From assembly GCA_964651045.1 (NCBI GenBank), contig CAZYVD010000002.1, positions 76,158 through 140,157 of the forward strand: DNA of 64,000 nt, in the 5' to 3' direction. Position 1 is the first letter of the stretch. Each line of letters begins with the position of its first letter. The position numbers and the translations under genes were made by a program. Source of the stretch: CAZYVD01 sp964651045. Lineage in GTDB: Bacteria; Zhuqueibacterota; QNDG01; DSAB01. Below the pieces are notes generated by a model that saw nothing but the letters and a program-made list of their open reading frames with translations, did not search any database and was not told the origin of the DNA. Below are positions 25,820-35,681 of this stretch, piece after piece.

Positions 25820-26403
25820 TTTCATACATTAAAGGAAAATTGACTGAAAAATCCCCGACTCACATCATTGTTGAAACTGGTGGTATTGGTTTCAAAATAA
25901 GTATACCGTTATCGAGTTATCATTCAATTGGTGAGACAGGCAAAGAGTATACTATATTGACATATCTTCACACAAGAGAGGATGCAGTAGAGCTCTATGG
26001 GTTTGCAACAAAGGAAGAGAGGGATTTATTTCAACTTTTGATATCTGTTAGTGGAATAGGGCCTCGTGTTGCCCAGGGAATACTTTCTGGTATATCTGTT
26101 GAGGAATTTATCAGGGCGGTCAGGAATCATGATTTTGCATCCCTTACCTCTGCACCGGGTGTGGGGAAAAAGACGGCCGAGCGCTTGGTTGTAGAATTGA
26201 AAGATAAGCTGGGTGAGGAGAAGGGTGCGACTGGAGTTTTTGAGGCAGCCCCTATAACTAGGAGTGGAGAAGAGGCACTGCTCGCACTCCTCTCACTTGG
26301 TTATCGCAGAAGGAGGGCGGCAGAGGTTGTGGAACAAATAGTAACAAAGAGAAAAGATCTTCCCACAGAAGAGATAATAAGAGAAGCATTGAGAAAATTG
26401 TAG
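25816..26403 (+). CDS. ruvA: Holliday junction DNA helicase subunit RuvA
   Basis: 195 residues, standard length. Starts MISYIKGKLTEKSPTHII; the OB-fold domain is followed by two helix-hairpin-helix motifs (VSGIGPRVAQGILSG and APGVGKKTAERLVVELKDK) that grip the junction DNA. The C-terminal domain III (EEALLALLSLGYRRRRA) binds RuvB. Translation is coupled to ruvC by the ATGA overlap; ruvB follows after 25 bp. Confidence 0.97.
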   Translation: MISYIKGKLTEKSPTHIIVETGGIGFKISIPLSSYHSIGETGKEYTILTYLHTREDAVELYGFATKEERDLFQLLISVSGIGPRVAQGILSGISVEEFIRAVRNHDFASLTSAPGVGKKTAERLVVELKDKLGEEKGATGVFEAAPITRSGEEALLALLSLGYRRRRAAEVVEQIVTKRKDLPTEEIIREALRKL

Positions 26404-26428
26404 CCAGTTTTTCTATCTTAGAGGCAAT

Positions 26429-27451
26429 ATGGTCTCCCAGAGAATTACAAGCCCGGCTCTTCTTGATGGTGAGCAGGAGTTTGACAGGTCGTTAAGGCCA
26501 AGGAGTTTCGAAGAGTTTGTTGGCCAGAAGAAGATAATATCAAATCTAAAGGTCTTTATTCAGGCAGCAAAAGAACGGGATGAAGCGTTAGATCATGTAC
26601 TTTTTTATGGGCCACCCGGCCTCGGCAAAACAACGCTTGCACATATTATAGCAAATGAACTCGGCACAAACATCAAGACGACCACCGGGCCTTCAGTGGA
26701 GAGACCTGGTGATCTTGCTGGAATTTTAACAACACTTAAGGCACGAGATGTGCTTTTCATTGATGAAATACACAGGTTGAATACTGTTGTCGAAGAGTAT
26801 CTATATCCGGCAATGGAGGATTTCTGTATTGATATTGTCATCGATCGTGGACCACATGCAAGAAGTGTTCGTTTGAACCTTCCCCCCTTTACACTCGTAG
26901 GAGCAACAACAAGGGCAGGATTGCTGACTTCACCCCTGCGCAGCAGGTTTGGTGTTGTTAACAGGCTCGATTATTATCAACCAGAAGAACTAATACAGAT
27001 TCTTTTGCGATCTGCCAGCATTTTTAATATAGAGTACCAGGAGCAGGGTCTTGTGGAGATTGCCCAAAGGTCGAGAGGTACTCCAAGAGTTGCGAATCGT
27101 CTGCTTCGCAGGGTAAGAGATTTTGCACAGGTCGAGGGAGATGGATGCATAACAAAGAGTATTGCAATAGATTCTATGGAACGGATGGATGTCGATGAAT
27201 ATGGAATGGATGAGATGGATAAACGTATTCTATCTGTAATAATCGAAAAATTTGGCGGCGGTCCTGTTGGAATAAATACAATATCTGTAGCAGTTGGTGA
27301 AGAGAGTGGAACAATAGAGGAGGTATATGAACCCTATCTAATAAAGGAGGGATTCTTAAAGAGGACGCCGAGAGGCAGAGAGGCAACTGAACTTGCTTAT
27401 ACGGTTTTGGGTTTGGCTCCAAAGGGTTCGATTCAAAAAGATCTTTTTTAG
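26429..27451 (+). CDS. ruvB: Holliday junction branch-migration ATPase RuvB
   Basis: 340 residues. AAA+ motor with Walker A GPPGLGKTTLAH at about residues 64-75, Walker B LFIDEIHRL, sensor 1 GATTRAGLL, an arginine finger region SPLRSRFG, and the C-terminal winged-helix domain around GPVGINTISVAVGEE. RuvB hexamers pump DNA through the RuvA-bound junction. It is followed by queA after 35 bp in the same direction. Confidence 0.98.
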   Translation: MVSQRITSPALLDGEQEFDRSLRPRSFEEFVGQKKIISNLKVFIQAAKERDEALDHVLFYGPPGLGKTTLAHIIANELGTNIKTTTGPSVERPGDLAGILTTLKARDVLFIDEIHRLNTVVEEYLYPAMEDFCIDIVIDRGPHARSVRLNLPPFTLVGATTRAGLLTSPLRSRFGVVNRLDYYQPEELIQILLRSASIFNIEYQEQGLVEIAQRSRGTPRVANRLLRRVRDFAQVEGDGCITKSIAIDSMERMDVDEYGMDEMDKRILSVIIEKFGGGPVGINTISVAVGEESGTIEEVYEPYLIKEGFLKRTPRGREATELAYTVLGLAPKGSIQKDLF

Positions 27452-27486
27452 AAATAAAGTATTTTAATAATTAAGAGGAGAGTCTG

Positions 27487-28515
27487 ATGAAACTTTCCGA
27501 TTTCAAGTATGAAGTGCCTGAGGAATTGATTGCACAGTTTCCAAGCAAGAAGCGGGGGGATTCGAGGCTGATGATTCTTCATCGCAAAGACAGGACCATT
27601 GAGCATAGAACCTTTCGGGATTTAATAAAATATTTAGATGAAGGAGACTGCCTTGTAGTAAATGAGACCCGCGTTTTTCCGGCACGTCTGACAGGGATAA
27701 AGGATAAGACCAATGCAGAGGTCGAAATATTTCTATTGAGAGAGCTTGAGAAGGATTTATGGGAGGTTTTAGTAAAACCCGCCAGAAAGGTCAGGGTGGG
27801 AAATAAGTTGAATATTGGTGGGAAAATAGTTTGTGAGGTGGTAGACAACACGGTTTCAGGAGGAAGAGTTGTTAGGTTTCAATATGAGGGGGATTTCAAT
27901 GAAATAATAGATCGGATAGGAAAGGTGCCGCTTCCTCCATATATCAAGAGAGAACCTGAGGATATTGATAAGGATCGATATCAATCGATATTTGCAAGAA
28001 GACGTGGTGCTGTAGCAGCACCAACAGCAGCCCTGCATTTTGATAAAAAGATAGTTAAGAAGATCCAGAATAGGAATGTAAAGATTGTTCCGATTCTTCT
28101 TCATGTTGGTCTTGGAACATTTAGACCGATTGTTGTTGAAGATCTTACCAGGCACAAAATGGATTCTGAATATTATGAGGTCTCTGAAGAGTCGGCAAGA
28201 ATAATTAACGAGACAATCGATTTAAAAAAGAGAGTCATTGCAGTTGGTACAACCGTTGTAAGAGTGCTGGAGTCTGTTATAACTACAGATGGGCATGTAA
28301 AACCAGAGAGCGGATGGACAGATAAGTTTATCTATCCACCATATAATTTTAAGGTAGTGGATGCATTGATAACAAATTTTCACATGCCTGCATCTACTCT
28401 TCTAATGCTCGTATGTGCTTTTTGCGGCCGCGATTTTATTTTTCAGGCCTACCAGGAGGCGATAAAAGAAAGATATAGATTTTTCTCATATGGTGATGCG
28501 ATGCTGATCCTTTAG
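27487..28515 (+). CDS. queA: S-adenosylmethionine:tRNA ribosyltransferase-isomerase
   Basis: 342 residues, standard for QueA. It begins MKLSDFKYEVPEELIAQFP and carries VNETRVFPARL, GAVAAPTAALHF, LHVGLGTFRP and TNFHMPASTLLMLV, all family hallmarks. QueA transfers and isomerises the ribosyl part of SAM to preQ1 at tRNA position 34, giving epoxyqueuosine. AGAGGAG precedes the ATG. The ruvCAB-queA order is common in bacteria. Confidence 0.97.
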   Translation: MKLSDFKYEVPEELIAQFPSKKRGDSRLMILHRKDRTIEHRTFRDLIKYLDEGDCLVVNETRVFPARLTGIKDKTNAEVEIFLLRELEKDLWEVLVKPARKVRVGNKLNIGGKIVCEVVDNTVSGGRVVRFQYEGDFNEIIDRIGKVPLPPYIKREPEDIDKDRYQSIFARRRGAVAAPTAALHFDKKIVKKIQNRNVKIVPILLHVGLGTFRPIVVEDLTRHKMDSEYYEVSEESARIINETIDLKKRVIAVGTTVVRVLESVITTDGHVKPESGWTDKFIYPPYNFKVVDALITNFHMPASTLLMLVCAFCGRDFIFQAYQEAIKERYRFFSYGDAMLIL

Positions 28516-28527
28516 TGGGAGGATAAT

Positions 28528-29229
28528 TTGGGACAATTAGATTGTAAGGTTTCTGCACTTGTTGTAGCTGCAGGATCAGGGAAGCGTATGGGAGCCGAAG
28601 TTCCAAAGCAGTATTTGCCGATCTATGGGAAGCCGTTAGTCGTACATACGCTGGAGAGAATAGCCTTGTGCAAATCGATTGATGAGATTGTGGTTGTTGT
28701 CCCAGAGGGAGACGAGAGAAAGATGGAGGAATATATAGAAAAGTGGAGAGTAGATAAGATCGAGCATATAGTTGCAGGAGGGCCGAGAAGGCAGGATTCT
28801 GTATTCAGAGGATTGAAAAAGGTATCGGAGAATGTTGAAATTGTGATTGTTCATGATGGTGTGAGGCCACTGATCTCTGTATCAAAGATTTGTGAATTGA
28901 TTGTTGCTGTAAGGGAATACGGGGCAGCAGTGCTTGCAGTGCCTTTGAATGATACGATCAAGATATGCAGAAATAATTGGATAGAAAAGACACTTGACAG
29001 AAAAGATGTGTGGAGAGTGCAGACTCCTCAGGGATTTAAGAAGGAGTTGATAGTTAGAGGATATGAAAAGGCATTTGAAGAGAAGATAGATGTAACAGAC
29101 GATGCCTCTTTGATAGAGAGGTTGAACCATCCTGTGAGGATCTTGAGAGGGGAGGATACCAACATAAAGATTACAACAAGTGAAGACCTGAGACTGGCAG
29201 AACTAATCATTTCCAGGAAAGAGCAATGA
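28528..29229 (+). CDS. ispD: 2-C-methyl-D-erythritol 4-phosphate cytidylyltransferase
   Basis: 233 residues from a TTG start 5 bp after GGGAGG. The nucleotidyltransferase motif ALVVAAGSGKRMG lies at about residues 10-22, with KQYLPIYGKP, VHDGVRPL and the DVTDDASL segment typical of IspD. It converts MEP plus CTP to CDP-ME in the non-mevalonate isoprenoid pathway. It overlaps ispF by 4 bp (ATGA), so the two steps are co-translated. Confidence 0.96.
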   Translation: MGQLDCKVSALVVAAGSGKRMGAEVPKQYLPIYGKPLVVHTLERIALCKSIDEIVVVVPEGDERKMEEYIEKWRVDKIEHIVAGGPRRQDSVFRGLKKVSENVEIVIVHDGVRPLISVSKICELIVAVREYGAAVLAVPLNDTIKICRNNWIEKTLDRKDVWRVQTPQGFKKELIVRGYEKAFEEKIDVTDDASLIERLNHPVRILRGEDTNIKITTSEDLRLAELIISRKEQ

Positions 29230-29693
29230 AGGTTGGTTTTGGATATGATATTCATCCGCTGGTGAAAGAGAGGCCGCTGATACTAGGCGGCATAGAGATT
29301 CCCCATAATAAAGGATTAGGTGGACATTCAGATGCAGACCCTGTTTGTCATGCAATCATGGATGCCCTCCTGGGAGGAGCTGCGCTTGGTGATATTGGAA
29401 CTCATTTCCCAGATACAGACGATGCGTATAAGAATATATCGAGCACAACACTTCTCATGAATGTAGTCGAAAAGGTGAGGCAGGAGGGATATAATATAGT
29501 TAATATTGATGTTACAATTATTGCAGAGTCTCCCAGGATAGGACCCTATCGCTCAAAGATTGTTTCAAGGCTTTCTGAACTTCTCAATGCCCAGGTATCG
29601 ATAAAAGCAAAAACAAATGAGGGGCTTGGCCCGGAAGGAAGAAGAGAGGCTATTTCTGTTTATGCTGTTGCCTGTCTTGAAGAGTCGACTTAA
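29226..29693 (+). CDS. ispF: 2-C-methyl-D-erythritol 2,4-cyclodiphosphate synthase
   Basis: 155 residues, standard size. Zinc-binding and active-site signatures GYDIHPL, GGHSDADPVCHAIMDALLG, GDIGTHFPD, and KAKTNEGLG near the C-terminus. It cyclises CDP-ME 2-phosphate to MEcPP with release of CMP. The ispD-ispF pair shows that this organism uses the MEP pathway. Confidence 0.97.
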   Translation: MKVGFGYDIHPLVKERPLILGGIEIPHNKGLGGHSDADPVCHAIMDALLGGAALGDIGTHFPDTDDAYKNISSTTLLMNVVEKVRQEGYNIVNIDVTIIAESPRIGPYRSKIVSRLSELLNAQVSIKAKTNEGLGPEGRREAISVYAVACLEEST

Positions 29694-29695
29694 GC

Positions 29696-30292
29696 ATGGA
29701 TGGAATACAGAATTTTTTCTTATCACTAGAAGGAGTCGGAGGTTATCTTTTTTTATTCTTGAGTTCCATGTGTGAGAATCTATTTCCACCAATGCCAGGC
29801 GATACATTTGTAGTGCTGGGCGCGTTTCTGGTTGGAAGAGGCCAGATGATGTTCTTGCCTGCATACATAGCCACAACCATGGGAAGTCTTACAGGATTCA
29901 TGTTAATGTACTCTGTCGGTCTGTTTTACGGCAGGAGGTTTTTTGATAGAAGAGGGGGACGTTTTTTTTCAAAGGAGAGGTTGGAGAGGTTAGAAACATG
30001 GTTTGACAGATATGGATTTGGCATAATTGCAGTAAATAGATTTCTTTCAGGATTTCGCAGTATAGTAGCAATCGGAGCCGGAGTGGCAAAGATGAGATGG
30101 GGAATAGTATTTGTTTTGGGATTGGTGAGCTGTCTGTTGTGGAATGGATTGCTCATGGGTGCTGGAATATGGATAGGTGAGAATTGGAAGACGATAGTCA
30201 AAAATTATCAGATTTTTACATTTTCAGTTATATGTTTGATACTGATTGTTGTCTGTATAAAAAAACGGATCAGAAGGAAAGATAGAAGATAG
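29696..30292 (+). CDS. DedA family membrane protein
   Basis: 198 residues with four to five hydrophobic segments. DedA/SNARE-associated signatures are present: ENLFPPMPGDTFVVLGAFL near the N-terminus and RFLSGFRSIVAIGAGVAKM in the middle, with the conserved Arg and Gly pattern. DedA proteins are proton-dependent membrane proteins, several of which flip undecaprenyl phosphate or polyprenyl lipids. Lying directly after ispDF (2 bp) it may help recycle isoprenoid carrier lipid, which is inference. Confidence 0.92.
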   Translation: MDGIQNFFLSLEGVGGYLFLFLSSMCENLFPPMPGDTFVVLGAFLVGRGQMMFLPAYIATTMGSLTGFMLMYSVGLFYGRRFFDRRGGRFFSKERLERLETWFDRYGFGIIAVNRFLSGFRSIVAIGAGVAKMRWGIVFVLGLVSCLLWNGLLMGAGIWIGENWKTIVKNYQIFTFSVICLILIVVCIKKRIRRKDRR

Positions 30293-30295
30293 TTT

Positions 30296-31753
30296 ATGTA
30301 TGAAAATATTCGAACGAGATTTGCTCCAAGTCCTACTGGACGATTGCATATAGGGAATGCAAGAACGGCTATTTTGAACTGGTTGTTTGCAAGGCACAGT
30401 GGGGGCAGGCTGATTCTTCGCATTGAGGATACAGATCGCCAGCGCTCAACCAAAGAATCAGAGGAGGCGATAATTGAGGATCTTAAGTGGTTGGGGATCG
30501 ATTGGGATGAGGGACCTGATTGCGGTGGTGATTTTGGACCATATCGTCAATCTGAGAGGTTAGATATATATTCGAGATATGCAGAAAAACTTCGCGAGAT
30601 GGGGAGGGCATACCCCTGCTACTGCAAACCCGAGGAACTGGAGGAGAGGAGAAGAGAGAGACTGAAGAGGAAGGAGACAATTATTTATGATGGTAGATGC
30701 AGAGAGCTGACAGAATCTGCGAAGAAAAAGTTAGAGGCAGAGGGAAGAAGGCCTGTTCTGAGATTCAAGGTTGAGGAGAAAGAGGTTTCTTTTGAAGACA
30801 GGATAAAGGGAAAGATATCTTTTCTTTCAGAGAACATTGGTGATTTTGTAATCATGAGGCAGAATGGTATGCCGATGTACAACTTTTCATGTGTTGTGGA
30901 TGATCATCTGATGAGAGTCTCGCATGTAATTCGTGGTGATGATCATGTTTCGAACACTCCAAGGCAGGTGCTTCTCTATCGCGCACTTGGTTGGGATCCC
31001 CCTGTTTTTGCACACGTACCAATGATTTTAGGAAAGGATGGTGCCCGTCTTTCCAAGAGATGGGGGGCAGTATCTGTTGCCCAGTACAGGAATCTTGGCT
31101 ATCTGCCTGATGCGCTTTTTAATTTTCTTTCACTTCTTTCATGGTCATCAGAGAGTGGAGATGAGATTATTTCAAAAGATCGGTTGATTAAAGAGTTTGA
31201 TTTCGACAGAATTTCTGCTTCTGCTTCTATTTTTGATCAACAGAAGTTAGACTGGATGAATGGAATATATATTAGAAGGCTTAGCATTGAGGAGTTCACA
31301 GATATGGTCTATTCTGTTTTGAAGAGCTCTTATGATTCTATTTCTAAAAAAGAAGAGGTTGAGCCAATAGCAAGGATGCTTCATAATAAGGTTGAGAGAC
31401 TGAGCCAGATCAGTGAAATAGCAAAGATATTTTTCCAAAAAAATCCCATACCGGAAAACGATGAGGCTTTTAGTATTTTAAAAAGCAGTGATTCACAGAG
31501 GGTTTTGGAGGCCTTTTTAAGGGCAGTTGAAGATATGGATAAGATCGACAGAGAGAGATTTCAAAAAGTAATGAATCAAATAAAGAAAGACACAGAAATA
31601 TCTGGAAAGTCCCTCTGGATGCCTGTCAGGGTAGCACTTACAGGAAGCATGCACGGGCCAGATCTTCCCCAGATAGCAGAGTTTCTGGGTCTTAAAAAGT
31701 GCAGAGAATTTATCAGTCGTGCAACGGGTCAGAAGAGAGTTCAGGATGGTTAA
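30296..31753 (+). CDS. gltX: Glutamyl-tRNA synthetase
   Basis: 485 residues, normal length. Class I signature APSPTGRLHIGNARTA at about residues 10-25 contains HIGN for HIGH; ILRIEDTDRQRS follows; the KMSKS-like loop is GARLSKRWGAVSV at about 247-259. A Cys-rich segment YPCYCKPEELEER sits where zinc-binding GluRS variants have it. It charges tRNA-Glu, and possibly tRNA-Gln in organisms with GatCAB; gat genes are not in the window. It follows dedA by 3 bp. Confidence 0.97.
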   Translation: MYENIRTRFAPSPTGRLHIGNARTAILNWLFARHSGGRLILRIEDTDRQRSTKESEEAIIEDLKWLGIDWDEGPDCGGDFGPYRQSERLDIYSRYAEKLREMGRAYPCYCKPEELEERRRERLKRKETIIYDGRCRELTESAKKKLEAEGRRPVLRFKVEEKEVSFEDRIKGKISFLSENIGDFVIMRQNGMPMYNFSCVVDDHLMRVSHVIRGDDHVSNTPRQVLLYRALGWDPPVFAHVPMILGKDGARLSKRWGAVSVAQYRNLGYLPDALFNFLSLLSWSSESGDEIISKDRLIKEFDFDRISASASIFDQQKLDWMNGIYIRRLSIEEFTDMVYSVLKSSYDSISKKEEVEPIARMLHNKVERLSQISEIAKIFFQKNPIPENDEAFSILKSSDSQRVLEAFLRAVEDMDKIDRERFQKVMNQIKKDTEISGKSLWMPVRVALTGSMHGPDLPQIAEFLGLKKCREFISRATGQKRVQDG

Positions 31754-31758
31754 GATAG

Positions 31759-32889
31759 ATGGGCGAGAACAGAGAAAAATATAGAGATATTAAAAAATAC
31801 AATCGAGTAAAGATTTTAGTATCGGTTGTCTCAATAATATTTGTAATCGGTTTTCTGATTGCTGTACTGTTCAGCGGCTTTTCTCTTTATCTGGAGCAAA
31901 AGGTAAAGATTGTAACCGGCCATCAATATTTGGCCATGCTGATTTTTGTTTATCTGCTTATGGCAGTAGGGGGTATCTTGACTCTTCCGTTAGAATTCTA
32001 TTCCACCTATATAACAGAGCATAGATATGGACTTTCAAACCAGAGACTCATACAGTGGATGTTAAATAAGTTGAAAGAGATTTCTATTGGGGTTGTAATT
32101 TTTACACCACTTTTAATTTTGTTTTATTACTTTATAAGAAAATTTCCTGTTAACTGGTGGATTCCGCTGGGGGCTGCCTATTTTCTATTTTCCGTAATAT
32201 TAGCAAAATTGGGGCACATCATAATCCTCCCGATCTTCTATAAATTGGAGAGGCTTTCGGATGAATCACTGAAGGAGAGCTTGAAAAGGTTAGCAGATGA
32301 GGTAGGATTGAAAGTGTCGGATGTATATACATTTAACCTGAGCAAGGAAACAAAGAAGGCAAATGCGGCTTTTGCAGGATTTGGAAGGACAAAAAGGATT
32401 ATTCTCTCAGACACACTTCTGCAAAACTTTTCACCCCAGGAGATAGAGGCTGTGGTGGCACATGAGGTTGGTCATTACAGAAGGGGCCATATTTGGAAGG
32501 AACTATCAGCAGGGTTTGTTCTTACCTTTGGAGGTCTATTTGTAGCATCCAGGCTGTTCAGGCTGAGCATGGGATATTTCGGTGGATCAGATGGTTATGA
32601 ACTTTCAGTTCTTCCACTTCTTGCACTTTATTTAGTTGTATTTGGAATCGTCACTATGCCTGTAATGAATATGATCTCTCGTATTTTTGAAAGACAGGCA
32701 GATTCTTTTGTGGCATCGATTAAGACTCTGATCGGTCCTTACATTACTGCGCTTGAGAGACTGGGAGAGATGAATAAGGCCGACAGAGAGCCAAATCCAG
32801 TAATTGAACTGTTATTTTACACTCATCCCTCTATTGGCAGGCGGATCGATTATTTAAGAGGGAAATTAGAAGATGTCAGGATCGGATAA
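31759..32889 (+). CDS. M48 family membrane metalloprotease (Ste24/CAAX protease 1-like)
   Basis: 376 residues with membrane helices at about 15-40, 55-75, 100-125 and 130-155, then two more downstream of the active site. The zinc motif is HEVGHYRRGH (about residues 235-244) and the third ligand Glu is in FERQADSFV. The loop containing KLGHIIILPIFYKLERL and the NAAFAGFGRTKRI segment match Ste24-type M48A enzymes. Ste24 homologues cleave membrane or prenylated proteins in eukaryotes; the bacterial function is envelope protein quality control or unknown. Its 3' end overlaps polA by 17 bp. Confidence 0.93.
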   Translation: MGENREKYRDIKKYNRVKILVSVVSIIFVIGFLIAVLFSGFSLYLEQKVKIVTGHQYLAMLIFVYLLMAVGGILTLPLEFYSTYITEHRYGLSNQRLIQWMLNKLKEISIGVVIFTPLLILFYYFIRKFPVNWWIPLGAAYFLFSVILAKLGHIIILPIFYKLERLSDESLKESLKRLADEVGLKVSDVYTFNLSKETKKANAAFAGFGRTKRIILSDTLLQNFSPQEIEAVVAHEVGHYRRGHIWKELSAGFVLTFGGLFVASRLFRLSMGYFGGSDGYELSVLPLLALYLVVFGIVTMPVMNMISRIFERQADSFVASIKTLIGPYITALERLGEMNKADREPNPVIELLFYTHPSIGRRIDYLRGKLEDVRIG

Positions 32890-35617
32890 AAAAAGACTCT
32901 TTCTTCTTGACGGTACTGCTCTTGCATACCGTTCATATTTTGCATTTATTAGAAATCCACTGATCAATTCAAAAGGGATGGATACGAGCAGTGTCTTTGG
33001 TTTTACAAATACATTAATGAAGATTTTACGTGAGGAGAGGCCCGATTATCTGGCATGCGTTTTTGATACAAGAAAACCTACATTTCGACATAAGAAATAT
33101 CCAGAATACAAGGCAACAAGAGATAAAATGCCTGAAGAGATGGCAGAACAGCTTCCTGTGATAAGAGAGGTAGTTGAAGCCTTCAGGATTCCTGTAATAG
33201 AAATAGAAGGATTCGAGGCAGATGATGTAATAGGAACACTGGCAAAGGATGCGGAGAGGCAGGGCATAGACGTATATATGGTAACAGGTGATAAGGATTT
33301 CATGCAACTCGTGTCAAATAGAGTGAAGATGTATAAATACAGCGGGGGGAGGAGTAAGGGGGATGTGGAAATAATCGATCCCGATGGAGTAGTAGAGAGA
33401 ATGGGGGTAAATCCTCAGCAAATAGTAGATCTTTTAGGTCTAATGGGCGACAGTTCTGACAACGTACCAGGCGTACCCGGAATAGGTCCAAAGACCGCTA
33501 AACAGCTTATCGAATCTTTTGGCACAATAGAGGCTCTTCTTGAGAGAGTGGATGAGGTGGAAAAAGAACGAATAAGAGCAAAACTCATTGAATACAGAGA
33601 CCAGGCAAAACTTTCTAAAGAACTTGTAACGATTCATACAGATGTTCCAGTTGGACTGAAAATTTCAGACCTTAGGGTTCAGGGTCCAGATCAGGAGAGA
33701 ATCATAAGGCTTTTTCAGGAACTCGAATTTCGTACTCTTCTTAAAGAGTTGTCTCAAATTTCAGGCAAAACCAGGACAGAGACCAAGAGAAAATACAGGG
33801 CAATTAAGACTCTATCAGAACTTGACAGACTTGTTGAAATATTAAAGAGTTCAAAGATGTTTTCTGTTGACCTTGAAACAACATCAATCGATCCAATGTC
33901 AGCAGACATAGTGGGTTTGTCCTTTTCATGGAAGAAGGGTGAGGCGGCCTATGTTCCAGTTGTATTTCCAGAAATGGATGAGTCTGGCGATATTTTTGAA
34001 GAACACAGGGGAGAAGAGATACTAAAAAGGCTGAAAATTGTTCTGGAGGATCCAGGGATTAGGAAATGCGGTCAGAATATTAAATATGACATTCTTGTGC
34101 TTAGGCGGCATGGGATAAGACTTGGTGGTGTGGATTTTGATACAATGATAGCCGCATATCTGATAAATCCATCCTCTCGCCAGTACAGCATAGATGCACT
34201 GGCTATGGAGTATTTGAAAGAGAAAAAAATATCGACAAAGGAACTCATAGGAAGGGGAAAGAGTCAGATATCGATGGCAGAGGTAGACCTTGACAAGATT
34301 ACAGAATACAGCTGTGAGGATGCGGATGTAGCATATAGGTTGCGCACGGTTCTTGAGCCAAAACTGAAAGAAAACAAAATGGAGGATCTTTTTAAAAATC
34401 TTGAGATGCCGCTAGTTCAGGTGCTGGTTGAAATGGAAGAGAATGGTGTGGCGCTCGATACCGATCTATTAAATGAGATGTCCATGGAGATGGAACAGCA
34501 GCTTGAAAGGCTTAAGGGACAGATATATGAGATTGCTGGAGAGAGTTTCAATATAAATTCTACTCAGCAGCTTGGCACCATTCTCTTTGAAAAGCTAAAG
34601 GTTCATGAGTTTTCTGGAATGAGGCGTCCGAGAAGAACAAAGACCGGCTATGCCACAGACATAAAGGTTCTTGAGTCGCTTTCTGGTCATCCTCTTCCCA
34701 GGAAGATTCTTGATTACAGACAGTTGAAGAAGTTGAAGTCTACATATATCGATGCCCTTCCACGGCTCATAAATCCTTCAACAGGAAGGGTTCATGCATC
34801 TTTTAATCAAACCACTGCAGCAACAGGCAGGCTCTCTTCCAGCGACCCGAATCTTCAGAACATTCCTGTGCGTACCGAGCTGGGAAGAGAGATAAGGAAG
34901 GCCTTTGTTCCAGGAAAGAGAGGATGGAAACTGGTTTCTGCAGATTACAATCAGATTGAGCTTAGAATAATGGCTCATCTTTCGGGTGATGATAGACTGA
35001 TCGAGTCGTTTGTCAGGGGTGAAGATGTGCACAGAAGAACTGCATCCGAGATATTTCAAATACCTCAGGAGAGGGTCACGGAAGAGCATCGCCGTATGGC
35101 AAAGACGATCAATTTTGGGATAATGTATGGAATGGGACCCTATGGACTGTCGAGCAGATTGAATATTTCAATTAAGGAGGCTCAGGAATTTATTAATGCC
35201 TATTTTACAAGGTATCCAAAGGTTAACGAATTCATTTCACGTATAATAGCTCATGCATATGAAGATGGATATGTTACAACACTGCTGAACAGAAGAAGAT
35301 ATTTGCCAGGGTTGAGAAGCGAGAACAGAAATATCCGTGAATTTGCAGAACGCATGGCAGTAAACACGCCAATTCAGGGAAGTGCTGCAGACCTGATAAA
35401 GGTTGCAATGATAAATATAGCAGAAAAGCTGAGAAATGAGAAGTGGAACTCAATAATGATTCTTCAAATACATGATGAGCTTGTCTTTGAGTCGCCAGCA
35501 GATGAAGTAGAGTCTCTGTCTGATATGGTGCGGTCTGATATGGAGGGGGCGATTGAGCTTGATGTTCCAATAAAGGTGGACATTGGTGTTGGTAATAACT
35601 GGTATGAAGCTCATTAA
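32873..35617 (+). CDS. polA: DNA polymerase I
   Basis: 914 residues with all three domains. The 5' nuclease occupies about 1-270 (DGTALAYRSYFAF, ACVFDTRKPTFRH, VTGDKDFMQLV, GVPGIGPKTAKQLIE). The 3'-5' exonuclease, about 315-490, keeps its metal ligands in FSVDLETTSIDP and NIKYD, so proofreading is probably active. The polymerase, about 530-914, has motif A DYNQIELRIMAHLSGD, motif B RRMAKTINFGIMYG and motif C QIHDELVFE. It fills gaps in repair and removes RNA primers. The start overlaps the M48 gene and closes the long housekeeping run. Confidence 0.98.
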   Translation: MSGSDKKRLFLLDGTALAYRSYFAFIRNPLINSKGMDTSSVFGFTNTLMKILREERPDYLACVFDTRKPTFRHKKYPEYKATRDKMPEEMAEQLPVIREVVEAFRIPVIEIEGFEADDVIGTLAKDAERQGIDVYMVTGDKDFMQLVSNRVKMYKYSGGRSKGDVEIIDPDGVVERMGVNPQQIVDLLGLMGDSSDNVPGVPGIGPKTAKQLIESFGTIEALLERVDEVEKERIRAKLIEYRDQAKLSKELVTIHTDVPVGLKISDLRVQGPDQERIIRLFQELEFRTLLKELSQISGKTRTETKRKYRAIKTLSELDRLVEILKSSKMFSVDLETTSIDPMSADIVGLSFSWKKGEAAYVPVVFPEMDESGDIFEEHRGEEILKRLKIVLEDPGIRKCGQNIKYDILVLRRHGIRLGGVDFDTMIAAYLINPSSRQYSIDALAMEYLKEKKISTKELIGRGKSQISMAEVDLDKITEYSCEDADVAYRLRTVLEPKLKENKMEDLFKNLEMPLVQVLVEMEENGVALDTDLLNEMSMEMEQQLERLKGQIYEIAGESFNINSTQQLGTILFEKLKVHEFSGMRRPRRTKTGYATDIKVLESLSGHPLPRKILDYRQLKKLKSTYIDALPRLINPSTGRVHASFNQTTAATGRLSSSDPNLQNIPVRTELGREIRKAFVPGKRGWKLVSADYNQIELRIMAHLSGDDRLIESFVRGEDVHRRTASEIFQIPQERVTEEHRRMAKTINFGIMYGMGPYGLSSRLNISIKEAQEFINAYFTRYPKVNEFISRIIAHAYEDGYVTTLLNRRRYLPGLRSENRNIREFAERMAVNTPIQGSAADLIKVAMINIAEKLRNEKWNSIMILQIHDELVFESPADEVESLSDMVRSDMEGAIELDVPIKVDIGVGNNWYEAH

Positions 35618-35646
35618 AAAGTTTGAAAGAAGTAGAGTTGTGAGAG

Positions 35647-35678
35647 AAAATAGAAATGTTCCCATGAGGGAACATTTC
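35647..35678 (-). terminator. Terminator of the tRNA-Leu gene
   Basis: An 11-bp perfect stem (GAAATGTTCCC 35653-35663, GGGAACATTTC 35668-35678) with an ATGA loop. Read on the minus strand it follows the tRNA directly and is trailed by TATTTT. On the + strand there is no T-run, so it is not a convincing polA terminator. Confidence 0.75.
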
Positions 35679-35681
35679 GAG

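Noticed and set aside
35653..35678. Terminator for polA on the + strand
   Set aside because: The hairpin lacks a T-run on the + strand; the T-run lies on the minus strand after the tRNA.
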